A program made the translations under genes and the position numbers. From Streptomyces cellostaticus (GTDB lineage Bacteria > Actinomycetota > Actinomycetes > Streptomycetales > Streptomycetaceae), in the NCBI RefSeq assembly GCF_001513965.1, contig NZ_KQ948017.1, forward strand, positions 120,754 to 184,753: 64,000 bases of DNA, given 5' to 3'. The stretch's first letter is position 1, and each line of letters begins with the position of its first letter. The notes beneath the pieces were generated by a model. The model was not told the DNA's origin and ran no database searches. It was given only the letters and a program-made list of their open reading frames with translations. Below, one piece after another: positions 25,569-35,289 of this stretch.

Positions 25569-26141
25569 GTGAACCTGGAGCATGTCTTCGTCTGCGGGAA
25601 CCCGGCCCTGGACTTCGCCGCGACCCTCCGTGCGCGTCGCACCGTGGGCTTCGAGATGTTCGTGTCACCCGAGCGCCTGGACGCCTGGTACGTGGAGTCC
25701 GGCATCGTCGACGCCATCTCCCCCAGCCAGGACAGCGACGTCGAACAGGCCATCGCCGTACGCGAGGCCCTGTACCGTCTGATCACCGCCCGCCGCCTCG
25801 GCGAGGCGTACGACGACGAAGCCCTGGCCACGCTCAACGGTGCGGCCCGCAGGCCCGCCGCGACGCCCCAGCTCACCCCGACCGGACGATGGACCGTCGC
25901 GACCCCTCAGGCCGCCCTGTCGAGCGTCGTCCGGCACGCCGTGGAGCTGCTGAGCGGACCGGACGCGCCGCTGCTCAAGGAGTGCGGCAACCCCGAATGC
26001 ACGCGCATCTACATCGACCGCTCCCGCGGTATGCGCCGACAGTGGTGCGGCATGGAATCCTGCGGGAACAAGATCAAGGCGGCCGCGTACCGCGCCCGCC
26101 AGAAGCAGGCGCGGAGCGCACCACGAGGAGGCGCCGCATGA
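25569..26141 (+). CDS. CGNR zinc-finger (ABATE-domain) regulator
   Basis: 190 residues from GTG 25569 with AGGA upstream. The N-terminus (NPALDFAATLRARR) opens an ABATE-type helical domain as in many actinobacterial CGNR proteins. The C-terminal zinc finger reads ECGNPECTRIYIDRSRG then WCGMESCGNK, with four Cys; the family's terminal CGNR is CGNK here. The family is thought to bind DNA or RNA as stress-related regulators. Its stop overlaps the Smr-like gene start (ATGA), so the two are co-translated. Confidence 0.85.
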   Translation: MNLEHVFVCGNPALDFAATLRARRTVGFEMFVSPERLDAWYVESGIVDAISPSQDSDVEQAIAVREALYRLITARRLGEAYDDEALATLNGAARRPAATPQLTPTGRWTVATPQAALSSVVRHAVELLSGPDAPLLKECGNPECTRIYIDRSRGMRRQWCGMESCGNKIKAAAYRARQKQARSAPRGGAA

Positions 26142-26383
26142 TGTCGCTCGATCTCCATCCGATCTTCCGCAACAACCGCGACATCGAGCTGACACTCCGC
26201 CAGTTCCTCTTCCGGGCCAACAACTCGGGCGAGCCGGTGGCGGAGATCATTCCGGGCAAGGGGTCAGGGCGTCTCAAGGCTCGCGTCCTCGCGTTCCTCG
26301 ACCAGAAGCACATCCAGAAGCTGTACGTCCGCCGGGAGGTCGACTCCGGCAACACCGGGCGCATCCTCGTCTATTTCAAGTGA
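26138..26383 (+). CDS. Small Smr-domain protein
   Basis: 81 residues, coupled to the CGNR gene by an ATGA overlap, with GAGGAGG upstream. It is a stand-alone Smr domain: LDLH near the N-terminus, the IIPGKGSGRLK loop and a final GRILVYF strand. Smr domains are nucleic-acid-binding or nicking modules, and the HGxG-like loop is GKGSG here. Pairing with a CGNR zinc-finger protein suggests a shared nucleic-acid-related job, which is inference. Confidence 0.8.
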   Translation: MMSLDLHPIFRNNRDIELTLRQFLFRANNSGEPVAEIIPGKGSGRLKARVLAFLDQKHIQKLYVRREVDSGNTGRILVYFK

Positions 26384-26408
26384 GGTGCGTCCAGGTGAGC
26401 CACCCGGA

Positions 26409-27677
26409 TCACTCGACGAACTCCATGGCCGGGTACCTAGGTGAGGGGCCGTCCAGCAGGTGGTCGTGGGTCCCGCGCAACCAATGGTCGAAGAACGCGG
26501 ACACATAAGCCTCGTTGGTGCGCACAGCAGTGGCCGGAGCGATCGTTCCGATGTCGCGTGTCAGGGTGCCTGGTGGCAGGTCCAACTGCGGGAGCAGGGC
26601 CTCCGCATCCGTGAAGGACGCGTGCTCGGCACCGCGCAGTCTGAGCTGGCGAGTCCAGCCGGGCGTATGGGCCCGGAATGCGGCCCAGCCGGGGCCTGTG
26701 TCCGTGGCTCCGTCCTTGCCCATCAGCAGGAGCGGCCGGGCGAGCCCGCGCTCGGCGACGGGCATCAGCGTGCCGTCGTAGTGGGTCAGGTTGCCGTCCA
26801 TGTTGATACCGGCTCTGATCCGTGGGTCAGCGTCCATGGCCGTGGCCGTGGCTGTGCCGCCCAGCGAGTGGCCGAACATGCCGACCCTGGACAGATCGAG
26901 CGCTCCGGCGAGACCGTGGGGCAGTGACCGGCCGTCCACGTCCGGATTCCGCCCGGAGTTCACCCAGCCCAATTGGTCCAGCACGAAGCTGGTGTCGGCG
27001 TCCCGGACGGTGAGGGCCTTCCTGATGAACGCATCGGGATCGTCCGGAGTGACCATGGTGGCCAACGAACCGTCGGGGAACTGCACTTCGGGGGATTCGT
27101 AGGTGTTGTCGATGGTGACCACGACGTAACCGCGGCTTGCGAGGTCCGCTGCCGACGTGGTGCCCCAGGTCCGCGGTTCGCCCAGCCCCGGGGAGTAGAG
27201 CAGCACCGGCCGCTTGCGGTCACCGTGGGCGACCGGGGCACCCTGTGCGGCGTGGGTGACGGTGGCCGCCCAGTCGGCCCGCCCGGTCGGCAGGTCCATC
27301 CCGAGGTAGTCGTTGGCGGTCACCGAGTCGAAGTGAGCTGCAGCTCTGGGCAGCATGTAGGGCGCGGCCGGCCGGTCGGCCGTGCGTGTCGTGGGGTAGT
27401 ACACGCTGACCATCAACTCGCGGTCGTCCTTGCCCGGATGCCAAGGATCGCGGCGGGAGGTGTCGGCAAGGTGCAGCGTCACCTCGCCGACGTGGAACCT
27501 GCCCGTCGGGACCGGCAGCCGCATCCGGGCCGGATGCGCGGCCGGCACACGGGATGGCGCGGCCTGTGCGGGAAGAACGGTGATCAGTAAGTTCGTGAGC
27601 AGGGCCGCACAGACGGCCACGGCCCGCAGGCCGCGCTTCCGCCGGGCTCGGCTCTCGCTCGGCTGTGCCTTCGTCAT
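26409..27677 (-). CDS. Secreted PAF-acetylhydrolase-like lipase/esterase
   Basis: 422 residues from ATG 27677. A signal peptide (RRKRGLR, hydrophobic core, cleavage near AQA-A) is followed by an alpha/beta-hydrolase of the platelet-activating-factor acetylhydrolase/chlorophyllase type: LMVSVYYP, PVLLYSPGLGE (oxyanion strand), MFGHSLGGTATA (nucleophile Ser), an acid region around NMDGNL and a His in AEHASFTD. Such secreted enzymes cleave short-chain or lipid esters. It converges on the Smr gene, 26 nt away. Confidence 0.85.
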   Translation of the reverse strand: MTKAQPSESRARRKRGLRAVAVCAALLTNLLITVLPAQAAPSRVPAAHPARMRLPVPTGRFHVGEVTLHLADTSRRDPWHPGKDDRELMVSVYYPTTRTADRPAAPYMLPRAAAHFDSVTANDYLGMDLPTGRADWAATVTHAAQGAPVAHGDRKRPVLLYSPGLGEPRTWGTTSAADLASRGYVVVTIDNTYESPEVQFPDGSLATMVTPDDPDAFIRKALTVRDADTSFVLDQLGWVNSGRNPDVDGRSLPHGLAGALDLSRVGMFGHSLGGTATATAMDADPRIRAGINMDGNLTHYDGTLMPVAERGLARPLLLMGKDGATDTGPGWAAFRAHTPGWTRQLRLRGAEHASFTDAEALLPQLDLPPGTLTRDIGTIAPATAVRTNEAYVSAFFDHWLRGTHDHLLDGPSPRYPAMEFVE

Positions 27678-27857
27678 GCCCCCATGCTGCAAGCCATGAT
27701 CCCGCCCGCGCTATCGGGATCATCCCCCACCCAGGCCTGAGTCGTCCCCTGAGGGGCGCACGCTGACGCGTTCTCAGGCAGAGACCAGACTGCGGGACTC
27801 CGCAAGGCGCAGAACTCCGGCCCGGCAGGAAGCCAGAACCACAGGCGGGCCGGCCGG

Positions 27858-28932
27858 CTACACCAGGAAGGCGTTGACCCGGCCCGCGGCGATCTGCTTC
27901 TTGCCCGTGACGGGCTGTGCGACCGCGGCCTGCGGCGAGGAGGAGTTGACGCTCCAGCGGTATCCGACGAAGAGCGACGTGTCGGGGTCGGCGTAGAAGA
28001 TGACGTGGCCGTAGCCCACACCGCTGTGCTCGGTGTAGGTGCTGTTGTCGTCAGCGATCTCCGCCCTCGTGTCGGGGTGGGCGCGGTAGCGGTCGATGCT
28101 GGACGGGCTGCTCAGGTCGGGGCCTCCATGGGGGCTGTTGGTACAGTCGACGATCTGGAAGAGGTGCGGGACCACCCCGGAGATGCCCAGCTTGCTGTCG
28201 ACGGTGGAGGCCAGCGTGCCCAGGTAGGCGCGGATCATCACCGTGTGCCCCGTATAGGGGGTGCTCTTGACGGCGGGGTCATAGTCCCAGGCGACGATGT
28301 CGCCGGGGCGCAGGTTCACCGGCTTGGTCACCGGATCGAAGTGCGGCACGTTCGAGGCGTTGAGGAACCCGGCCTGCAGATCCTCGGCGTTGGGGGTAGG
28401 AGGTGGTGCGGGTCGAGCCGTCCTTCGGCGGGAAGTACTGGTTGAAGTACGCCGAGGTGGCCCAGCCGTAAGCAGTGTCGGCGCCGTAGGAGCGCTCCAG
28501 CAGCGTCGTCATGAAGGAAGCGCACTGGGAGAGGTTCTCGAACTCCTCCGGGTGACCCGGTCGTCCCCAGGTCGCCTGGGTTCTGCCGAGGTTCTCCCCG
28601 CCGGCCTGTTCGACGTTGTACCGGTTGTGGTCCCACTGGTCGGCACGCAGCCGCAGGTACTCCACCAGCGTCTCGGCCTCCAGCAAGCGGGGCGGCTTGA
28701 GCTGAAGTAGAGCTGGGTGGTCGCCGGTTCGGCAGCGGCTGCCGGGCGCGGAAACCCATGCCCCGGCAGATGCCGCCAGTGCCAGACCGGCGCTTTGGGT
28801 GAGCAGATGACGACGCGAGGGGCGTGCGGAGGACGTGGACGAGGCAACTCCCTTGGATCGGAGGGTGGGTGGGTGCAGCAGTGAAGACCGGGTCTCGTCG
28901 GCGACCTGGACCTTCTGAGCCCCACCGTGCAC
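27858..28932 (-). pseudogene. Tat-secreted amidase-like conserved protein, broken by a +1 frameshift
   Basis: Two frames together make one protein. The first has a Tat-like signal (SRRHLLTQSAGLALAAS) and continues LLEAETLVEYLRLRADQW, CASFMTTLLERSYG, AYFNQYFPP to TTSYP. The second resumes as NAEDLQAGFLNASNVPHFDP and runs VNLRPGDIVAWDYDP, VDCTNSPHGG to the stop at 27858. The join is a run of five C (five G at 28392-28396 on the plus strand); with four C the frame is continuous. The architecture resembles actinobacterial amidase-like secreted proteins. The start is uncertain: GTG 28932 is one option. It may be a true mutation or a sequencing error. Confidence 0.75.
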
Positions 28933-29018
28933 GGTACAAGCCCGGAGAGACACCGCCCGCCCGTGGCGGCTCCTCTCCCTCGTCACCTGAACTCCCCCAC
29001 CGACCAAGGGCTGCCCAC

Positions 29019-30944
29019 ATGCCACTTGCACCAGCTGTCCTGCGTCTGACCGGAACGGCCCTGGGCCTCCTGCTCCTGGCCGCGCAGACCACAACAGCGT
29101 CCGCCGCCCCGCCACCCCCGTCACCCGCCGCCCAAGCCACAGCTCAGGCCCCGGCCCCGGGCCCGGCCACCTGGTATCCGCCTTTGTCCACGCGAGGTCG
29201 CTTCATAGTCGACGGCCAGGGCAACCGCTTCCGGTTGAAGGCGGCCAACTGGGACGGAGCACAGGGATCGTGGACGGGCAGCGGCAGTGTCACCGACCCC
29301 GCCAGTCATCACGCCGGCCAGAACTCCTACGGCATACCTCTCGGCCTGGACCGCGTACCGCTGGACGGGCTGCTCGCCGACTTCCGTCAACTGGGGATCA
29401 ACACCATCCGGCTGCCGTTCTCCAACGCGATGATCCACAGTACGACCCCTGTCCCCGACATCGCGGTGGGGGCCAACCCCCAGCTGCGGGGCCGGACGCC
29501 CCTCCAGATCTTCGACGCCGTGGTCGACGCGCTCAGCCGGAGCAGGTTCGCCGTCATCCTCAACAACCACACCCGTACGTCGCGTTGGTGCTGTGGCGTC
29601 GACGGCAACGAGCGGTGGAACAGCGGGCAGTCCACACAGCAGTGGGCCGACGACTGGGTCTTCATGGCCCGCCGCTATGCCGCTGTCCCTCGTGTGATCG
29701 GGGCCGACCTGTACAACGAGGTGCGTCGCGACGTCCTGGACGACCCCAACTGGGGCCTGGGCGACAACCACGACTGGTACGCGGCTGCCCAGTTCGCCGC
29801 CGACCGGATCCTCACCGAGGCCAACCCCCGTCTGCTCATCGTCGTCGAAGGCATCAACTGGACCGGTGTGCCCGTCGACGGGCTCCCGCACGGCCGGCCG
29901 ATGCTCACCCCCGCCCGCACGCTCTCGCACACCCTCGTCGATGCCCACAAGCTGGTGTACTCCGCCCACTTCTACGGCTACACCGGTCCGCACCACAGCG
30001 GCGCCACCGGCGTCGGCGAGACGCACGATCCCCGCTACCAGGATCTGACGCGTGAGCAGCTGGCCGCGGCTCTGGAGGACGAGGCGTTCTTCGTCGAGAA
30101 GACCGGCCGGCACTACACCGCACCCGTCTGGGTCAGCGAGTTCGGCATCGGGAGCAGTGAGACGAACGCGGCAGCCCGGGCCTGGTTCGGCAGCATCACC
30201 GACTACTTCGCCGACCATGACGCCGACTTCGCCTACTGGCCGCTCGTCGGCTTCGACGGCCACGACGACTGGGCGCTGCTGCGCTACGACGGCGCAGGGC
30301 ATCGCACCGGCATCCTCGACTCCGGGGACTGGCGCGGTGCGGCATGGCAGCACCTCATGACCGCGCCGAGCGACGCCGGTCCGGTGACGGCCGTTCCCAC
30401 CTGGCGCATGCTGACCACCGACCACGGTGACGCGGTGGAGTCGCTGCGCGTGCGGGACACCGGAGACTGGGATCCCGGGGCCTACAAGGCCGCGTGCCCC
30501 GACGGGTTGCGCCTGACCGGGCTGAGCCACACCACCGGTCGCGGCCTGTGCACCGACGGCGGCGCGCCGGACCTGCGGGCCTCCGGCGCGGGTCAGACGG
30601 TCGTCGTCGACGAGCACTATGTCCCGGCAGGGGGCGACTGGGCGTCCGGATACACCAAACTCCAGTGCCCTCCTGGTGGTTTCCTGATCGGCTACAGCGT
30701 GCGCGGAGAGCGTCTGTCGGCGGCCTTGTGCGTTCCCGGTCGCATCCCGCTGTCGGGCGTCGGGCGCACCGTGTGGTTCGACCGGTCCGACAACCGTCCC
30801 GTCGACGCGGCAGGCGGCGACTTCGCCTACGGCGCCTACAAGGGCCAGTGCGCGGCGAACGAGTACGCCACCGGGATCGCCTTCACCACCCGGGTGGGCA
30901 GCCGTCCGGGGCCCGATGCACTGCTGTGCCGCACACTGCCTTGA
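29019..30944 (+). CDS. Secreted glycoside hydrolase family 5 (cellulase-like) with C-terminal repeat region
   Basis: 641 residues from ATG 29019. A signal peptide (LGLLLLAAQTTTASA-A) and Pro/Ala linker precede a GH5-type barrel: FRLKAANWDGAQG, LGINTIRLPFSNAM, the acid/base Glu in GADLYNEVR and the nucleophile Glu in PVWVSEFGIG. The region after about residue 470 holds repeated sequences (GDWDPGAYKAACP, GGDWASGYTKLQCP, GGDFAYGAYKGQCA), three similar Cys-paired units that may be a small binding domain. It probably cleaves beta-linked glucan or mannan outside the cell. Confidence 0.88.
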   Translation: MPLAPAVLRLTGTALGLLLLAAQTTTASAAPPPPSPAAQATAQAPAPGPATWYPPLSTRGRFIVDGQGNRFRLKAANWDGAQGSWTGSGSVTDPASHHAGQNSYGIPLGLDRVPLDGLLADFRQLGINTIRLPFSNAMIHSTTPVPDIAVGANPQLRGRTPLQIFDAVVDALSRSRFAVILNNHTRTSRWCCGVDGNERWNSGQSTQQWADDWVFMARRYAAVPRVIGADLYNEVRRDVLDDPNWGLGDNHDWYAAAQFAADRILTEANPRLLIVVEGINWTGVPVDGLPHGRPMLTPARTLSHTLVDAHKLVYSAHFYGYTGPHHSGATGVGETHDPRYQDLTREQLAAALEDEAFFVEKTGRHYTAPVWVSEFGIGSSETNAAARAWFGSITDYFADHDADFAYWPLVGFDGHDDWALLRYDGAGHRTGILDSGDWRGAAWQHLMTAPSDAGPVTAVPTWRMLTTDHGDAVESLRVRDTGDWDPGAYKAACPDGLRLTGLSHTTGRGLCTDGGAPDLRASGAGQTVVVDEHYVPAGGDWASGYTKLQCPPGGFLIGYSVRGERLSAALCVPGRIPLSGVGRTVWFDRSDNRPVDAAGGDFAYGAYKGQCAANEYATGIAFTTRVGSRPGPDALLCRTLP

Positions 30945-30969
30945 AGGCGCGGCAGGGGCTTGGGGGTTG

Positions 30970-33102
30970 CTACGTCCGCCGTCGCAAGGCGCGCAGCAGC
31001 AGGACGGTGACGTCGTCGGTGCGCTGGCCGGTGGGCCAGGCGTGCTGGACGAGGCTGTCCGCGAGCTGCCCGAGGTCGTGGTCGTCCGCGTCTGCGAGGT
31101 GCTTGACCAGTGCGGACGTGGCACGGGCCACGTCGGTTCCGGGCAGTTCCACCAGCCCGTCGGTGTGGAGGGCGAGGATGGCCTGGTCCGGGAGCGTGGT
31201 GGCGGTGACGGGGTAGCGAACGGCTGCCCCGATGCCCAGCAGCGGACCCGGTTCGACGTCCAGAATGTGCGCGTGGTGGGGAGCCACCCGCAGCAACGGC
31301 GGTACGTGACCGGCACTGGCGAGGGTCACCCGGTGCCCGATCAGGTCGACTTGTACGTAGAGGCAGGCGACGAGCAGTTCGGTGTCCAGGTCCACCAGGA
31401 GCTGATTGGTGCGGGCCAGGACCAGATCCGGTGTCGCCCCGGCGTTCGTGTGGGCGTGGATGGCGGTGCGGACCTGTCCCATGAGTGCGGCCGAGGCGAC
31501 GCTGTGGCCCTCCACGTCGCCGATGACGGCGGCCGCGGTGCTGTCGTCCAGGCGCAGCAGGTCGTAGAAGTCTCCGCCCACGTCGACACCGTGCCCGGCC
31601 GGCAGGCAGCGCGCGGTGACTTCCAGGCCCGGCAGGGTGGGCAGGGTGCGTGGCAGGAGCGCCTGTTGGAGTTCGTGGACGAGGCGATGCTGGGTGTCGT
31701 ACAGGCGGGCGCGGTCCAGCGCCTGGGCCACGAGGCCCGCCAGCGAGGTGAGGATGGCACGCTCGTCGGCAGTGAAGGCGTGCGGGCTCTCGTACGACAG
31801 GACACAACAGCCGACCGGACGGCCCGAAATGACCAACGGCAGGAAGGCCCAGGCCTGTTTGCCGCTCATCCGCGGCGCTTGGGGATAGCTGTCGGCGAGT
31901 TCGGCCGGGCTGGCGAAGAAGGCGGGGGTACCACGGGCCAGGACGTCGCCGGCCGGGGTGAGGGAGGTGTCGAACGGCAGCGCGTCCAGGCCCTCCATGA
32001 CGTCGGCGGGATAGCCGTGGTGTCCGGTGATCTTCAGCCGGCCGGCCTCGACGGCCGAGAGGACCAGGCCCTGGGCGCCGAAGGCGGGCAGAACGTGGTC
32101 GGCGATGAGCGCGACGAGGTCACGCACGGTCACCGTTTCCGTGAGCGCGGCCGCCAGGTGGACCAACTGGTAGAGGCGCCCCGTCGGGGCCGGCGAGGCT
32201 CGGTGTGCGGCGGGCGCCGCCGAGTGGGCGGGCTGCTCTCCCCGTGGGGTGATGCGGACGCTGATGCCGCTGCTGTCCGGGTAGAGCCGGAAGGTCAGCC
32301 ACCGATCCGGCGGGCGGAGGGCGTCGAAGGAAGCGGGTGCCCGGCTGACGACCACCGTGCGGTACTGGTCCTCGTACACGGGGTCGTCCAGCCACGGCAG
32401 CGCCTGCCAGGGCCGCGTGCCGATCAGCCGCTCCGGCTCGCGCCCGAGCAGCCGGGCGGCGGCGCTGCTGACGAAGGTGACGCGGCCCTCCAGATCAAGA
32501 GCGACCGCACCTTCGGGCAGGCGTTCGAGGTAGTCGACGGCGGCCACACCGGTTGGGACGGGGTGACGTACGGTGCCGACGCGGAAGATGCGGGGCTGCT
32601 CGGGCAGGCCGGGCGGCCCTGGCGCCTCGTCCAGCAGCCGCGCCAGCCGACGGGCGCCAGTGGTGAGGTGCCCGCTTTCGCGCGCGGATGCCTCCTGCGG
32701 GTGGTCGGCGGGCCACATCAGCACGATGCCGCCCCAGCACCGGCTCACGCCGGTCACCGCGATCGCGGCGAGAGCGAACCGGTAGGGCAGGACGGCCGCG
32801 GTGCGCGGGTAGCGGCGCGCCATCTCGTCATGGCTTCCGATCCACACCAGGCGGTGCTCCCGGATCGCGTCGGCGACCGGAACGGGAGCGGCGAGCGGCA
32901 GCCGTTGCCACGGCGCGGTGAATTCGACGGGCAGACCGCACAGGGCCACCAGGCGCAGCACCGGCCCCGGTTCCTCGATCAGGTACAGACCGCCGATCGA
33001 CGCCCCGGTGTCGCCCACGACGTCTGTCAGGGCTGCCCCTAGGGCGTCGTCCAGTGACCCTCCGTCGCCGGTGAATCGACCGAGCGACTCAGATGCGGTC
33101 AT
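30970..33102 (-). CDS. PP2C-type (SpoIIE-like) phosphatase with GAF and PAS domains
   Basis: 710 residues from ATG 33102. Order: an N-terminal GAF-like region (about 10-165), a PAS-like region (about 195-310, VALDLEGRVTFVSSAAARLLG), a GAF domain (about 320-470) and a C-terminal SpoIIE/RsbU phosphatase (about 490-710). The phosphatase metal ligands are visible in GVDVGGDFYDLL, IGDVEGHS and TDDVTVLLLRAL, with LALHTDGLVE between. Such proteins dephosphorylate anti-anti-sigma factors in stress or development signalling, cued by ligands or light through GAF/PAS. No anti-sigma partner lies beside it. Confidence 0.9.
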   Translation of the reverse strand: MTASESLGRFTGDGGSLDDALGAALTDVVGDTGASIGGLYLIEEPGPVLRLVALCGLPVEFTAPWQRLPLAAPVPVADAIREHRLVWIGSHDEMARRYPRTAAVLPYRFALAAIAVTGVSRCWGGIVLMWPADHPQEASARESGHLTTGARRLARLLDEAPGPPGLPEQPRIFRVGTVRHPVPTGVAAVDYLERLPEGAVALDLEGRVTFVSSAAARLLGREPERLIGTRPWQALPWLDDPVYEDQYRTVVVSRAPASFDALRPPDRWLTFRLYPDSSGISVRITPRGEQPAHSAAPAAHRASPAPTGRLYQLVHLAAALTETVTVRDLVALIADHVLPAFGAQGLVLSAVEAGRLKITGHHGYPADVMEGLDALPFDTSLTPAGDVLARGTPAFFASPAELADSYPQAPRMSGKQAWAFLPLVISGRPVGCCVLSYESPHAFTADERAILTSLAGLVAQALDRARLYDTQHRLVHELQQALLPRTLPTLPGLEVTARCLPAGHGVDVGGDFYDLLRLDDSTAAAVIGDVEGHSVASAALMGQVRTAIHAHTNAGATPDLVLARTNQLLVDLDTELLVACLYVQVDLIGHRVTLASAGHVPPLLRVAPHHAHILDVEPGPLLGIGAAVRYPVTATTLPDQAILALHTDGLVELPGTDVARATSALVKHLADADDHDLGQLADSLVQHAWPTGQRTDDVTVLLLRALRRRT

Positions 33103-33351
33103 ACCGGGACAATATGCCCGGCGTGGATCATTGCCAAGGCAGGGTCGCGGAGCGCCGGTGGGCCCGTTCCGCATCAGTGACGACGGCCGGCGCATGGACG
33201 GTCACGGACTGGAGCACCACTGCCGCCCGGCACCTCGGGGAGGCACGGCCCGGCATCGGTCAACTTCTGGCCAAAGCATCGGAGTTGATGTGAGAAGCTG
33301 TCGTCCGCCGGTCGCGGGCGGGGCCGCAGCGGCCGTCGAGAGGAGCACAGC

Positions 33352-34149
33352 GTGGGACAGGACGGCTTTCGGGTCGCGGAGATCGACACCACCAGGCCGC
33401 ACCCTGCGCGGATCTACGACTACCTGCTGGGCGGCAAGGACAACTACGAGGTGGACCAGCGGGCCGGTGACGAACTCGCCGCCGCCGCGCCCGAGGTACG
33501 CATCGGTCTGCAGGCCAACCGCGCCTTCCTGCAGCGTGCCGTCCGGTACGTCGTCGGCAGCGGTGTACGCCAGATCCTCGACATCGGTACCGGGCTGCCC
33601 ACCTCGCCCAACGTGCACGAGATCGCCCAGGAAGCGGCGCCGGACGTGCGGGTCGCGTACGTCGACAACGACCCGATCGTGGCCGCCCACGCCAACGCGC
33701 TGCTCAGCAGTTCCGGGGCGACCAGCGTCGTGCTCGGCGACCTGCGTGACCCGCAGGCCGTCGTGGACCACCCCGACGTCCGTCGCACCATCGACTTCGA
33801 CGAGCCGGTCGCCCTGCTCCTCGTCGCCGTCCTGCACTTCCTGACCGACGCGGAGCAGCCGGAGCAGGCCGTCGCCGCGCTGCGCGACGCACTGCCGGCC
33901 GGCAGCTTCCTGGTGCTCTCGCACGCCACGGGCGACTTCGCCGACCGCAGCGCGGCCCAGGCCGTCTACAACAACGCGACCGCCACCCTGAACCTGCGCT
34001 CCCGCACCGAGGTCGAGCGGTTCTTCGCCGGCTTCGAACTGGTCGAGCCCGGCCTGGCCCAGGTCCCGTTCTGGCGCCCGGACACCACGCCCCCGCCGAG
34101 GTCCCGCGAGATCGGCTTCTACGGAGGCGTGGCCCGCAAGACCAGCTGA
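33352..34149 (+). CDS. SAM-dependent methyltransferase, DUF574/Methyltransf_19 type
   Basis: 265 residues from GTG 33352. The N-terminal signature RPHPARIYDYLLGGKDNYEVD is characteristic of this actinobacterial family (PF04672). The SAM site reads ILDIGTGLPTSPNVHEIAQ, followed by VAYVDNDPIVAAHA. Substrates of the family are mostly unknown; many copies occur per Streptomyces genome. It is divergent from the SpoIIE-type phosphatase with about 250 nt between. Confidence 0.9.
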   Translation: MGQDGFRVAEIDTTRPHPARIYDYLLGGKDNYEVDQRAGDELAAAAPEVRIGLQANRAFLQRAVRYVVGSGVRQILDIGTGLPTSPNVHEIAQEAAPDVRVAYVDNDPIVAAHANALLSSSGATSVVLGDLRDPQAVVDHPDVRRTIDFDEPVALLLVAVLHFLTDAEQPEQAVAALRDALPAGSFLVLSHATGDFADRSAAQAVYNNATATLNLRSRTEVERFFAGFELVEPGLAQVPFWRPDTTPPPRSREIGFYGGVARKTS

Positions 34150-34458
34150 CAGAGGGACCGAGCGGTTCGCGGCCGCCGTGGAGCGGCTCTCGGCCATGAG
34201 GTCGTCGGCCGAGAACGCCCCGTCCGGAACGGAGTGTTGGGCGAGCAGGGCGGGCAGGGCGTCGTCGGCGCCGGGTGTCCCGTGCGGCAGCACTCCGCGC
34301 CCCGTCCTCGGCACGGATCCGCATCCACCGCGTCTTTCCAGCCGCCGTCCCGTCGGCGGCCTTGGCGCGCCGGCCTCGGCGAGCCCGCGACACGACACCA
34401 GACGCCCAAGGCGACCCTTCTGCACGTCGCGGTACTGGTCAACGGTAAGTTGATCGCC
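34150..34458. other. Gap without a recognised gene
   Basis: No frame shows a convincing family or ribosome site. A minus-strand frame around 34150-34290 reads as weakly protein-like ([20 protein letters not shown]) but has no supported start, so it is not called. The right end must hold the cyclophilin promoter. Confidence 0.5.
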
Positions 34459-34950
34459 ATGAGTGACAACGTGTACTTCGACATCACCATCAACGACGAG
34501 CCGGCCGGCCGGATCGTCTTCAAGCTCTTCGACGACGTGGTTCCCAAGACCACCAAGAACTTCCGCGAGCTGGCCACCGGCGAGCACGGCTTCGGTTACG
34601 CCGGTTCCTCCTTCCACCGTGTCATCCCGCAGTTCATGCTGCAGGGTGGCGACTTCACCGCGGGCAACGGCACCGGCGGCAAGAGCATCTACGGCGAGAA
34701 GTTCGCCGACGAGAACTTCACCCTCAAGCACGACCGCCCGTACCTGCTGAGCATGGCGAACGCGGGTCCGCACACGAACGGCTCGCAGTTCTTCATCACC
34801 ACGATCGTCACGGACTGGCTCGACGGCAAGCACGTCGTCTTCGGCGAGGTCGTCGAGGGCCAGGAGCTGGTCAAGCGCATCGAGGGCGTCGGCAGCCGGA
34901 ACGGTGCGACCAGCGCCAAGGTCACGATCGCCGCGAGCGGGACGGTCTGA
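34459..34950 (+). CDS. Cyclophilin-type peptidyl-prolyl cis-trans isomerase
   Basis: 163 residues from ATG 34459, cytoplasmic (no signal peptide). The catalytic and peptide-binding motifs are complete: [18 protein letters not shown] with the catalytic Arg, [20 protein letters not shown] and the [12 protein letters not shown] segment. It speeds proline isomerisation in protein folding. Full length for a single-domain bacterial cyclophilin. The frame is open further upstream but not protein-like. Confidence 0.95.
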   Translation: MSDNVYFDITINDEPAGRIVFKLFDDVVPKTTKNFRELATGEHGFGYAGSSFHRVIPQFMLQGGDFTAGNGTGGKSIYGEKFADENFTLKHDRPYLLSMANAGPHTNGSQFFITTIVTDWLDGKHVVFGEVVEGQELVKRIEGVGSRNGATSAKVTIAASGTV

Positions 34951-35289
34951 CGGTCGCACTCCCGCACCAGCGGGTGACGAAACGACCCGGTGATGACGCC
35001 GGTCGGTCGTGCCCTGACCGGCTGTCTCACCGGGCGTCGACATCCAGTGCTGTACGTCTTCCCGAGCCGCCGTGGATCAGCGCGCCGGACAGGCTGGCCC
35101 AGACGATCAAGTCGGGTCCCTGAGTCCGGCGATGCGCGGCTTCGCCCTGTTCTCCGGCAGGTCCGGCCGGGCGAGCCGGCGTCTTTCGTCCGATCATGTC
35201 AGCAGAGACTCGTCGAGGGCCGCCCGCGCGATGTCGGCGGCGCGCGACGGTCGGCGACGAGCACGGCGTGGCGAGCACGGGAGGGACCC
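34951..35289. other. Gap without a recognised gene
   Basis: No supported gene. A minus-strand frame (about 35027-35278) has a short hydrophobic stretch LIVWASLSGALIHGG but no family match that I recognise and no ribosome site. The last 20 nt hold the GGGAGGGA ribosome site for the YihY-like gene. Confidence 0.5.

Noticed and set aside
35027..35278. Minus-strand 83-codon frame with a short hydrophobic part
   Set aside because: No ribosome site and no family resemblance; kept only as a note in the gap entry.
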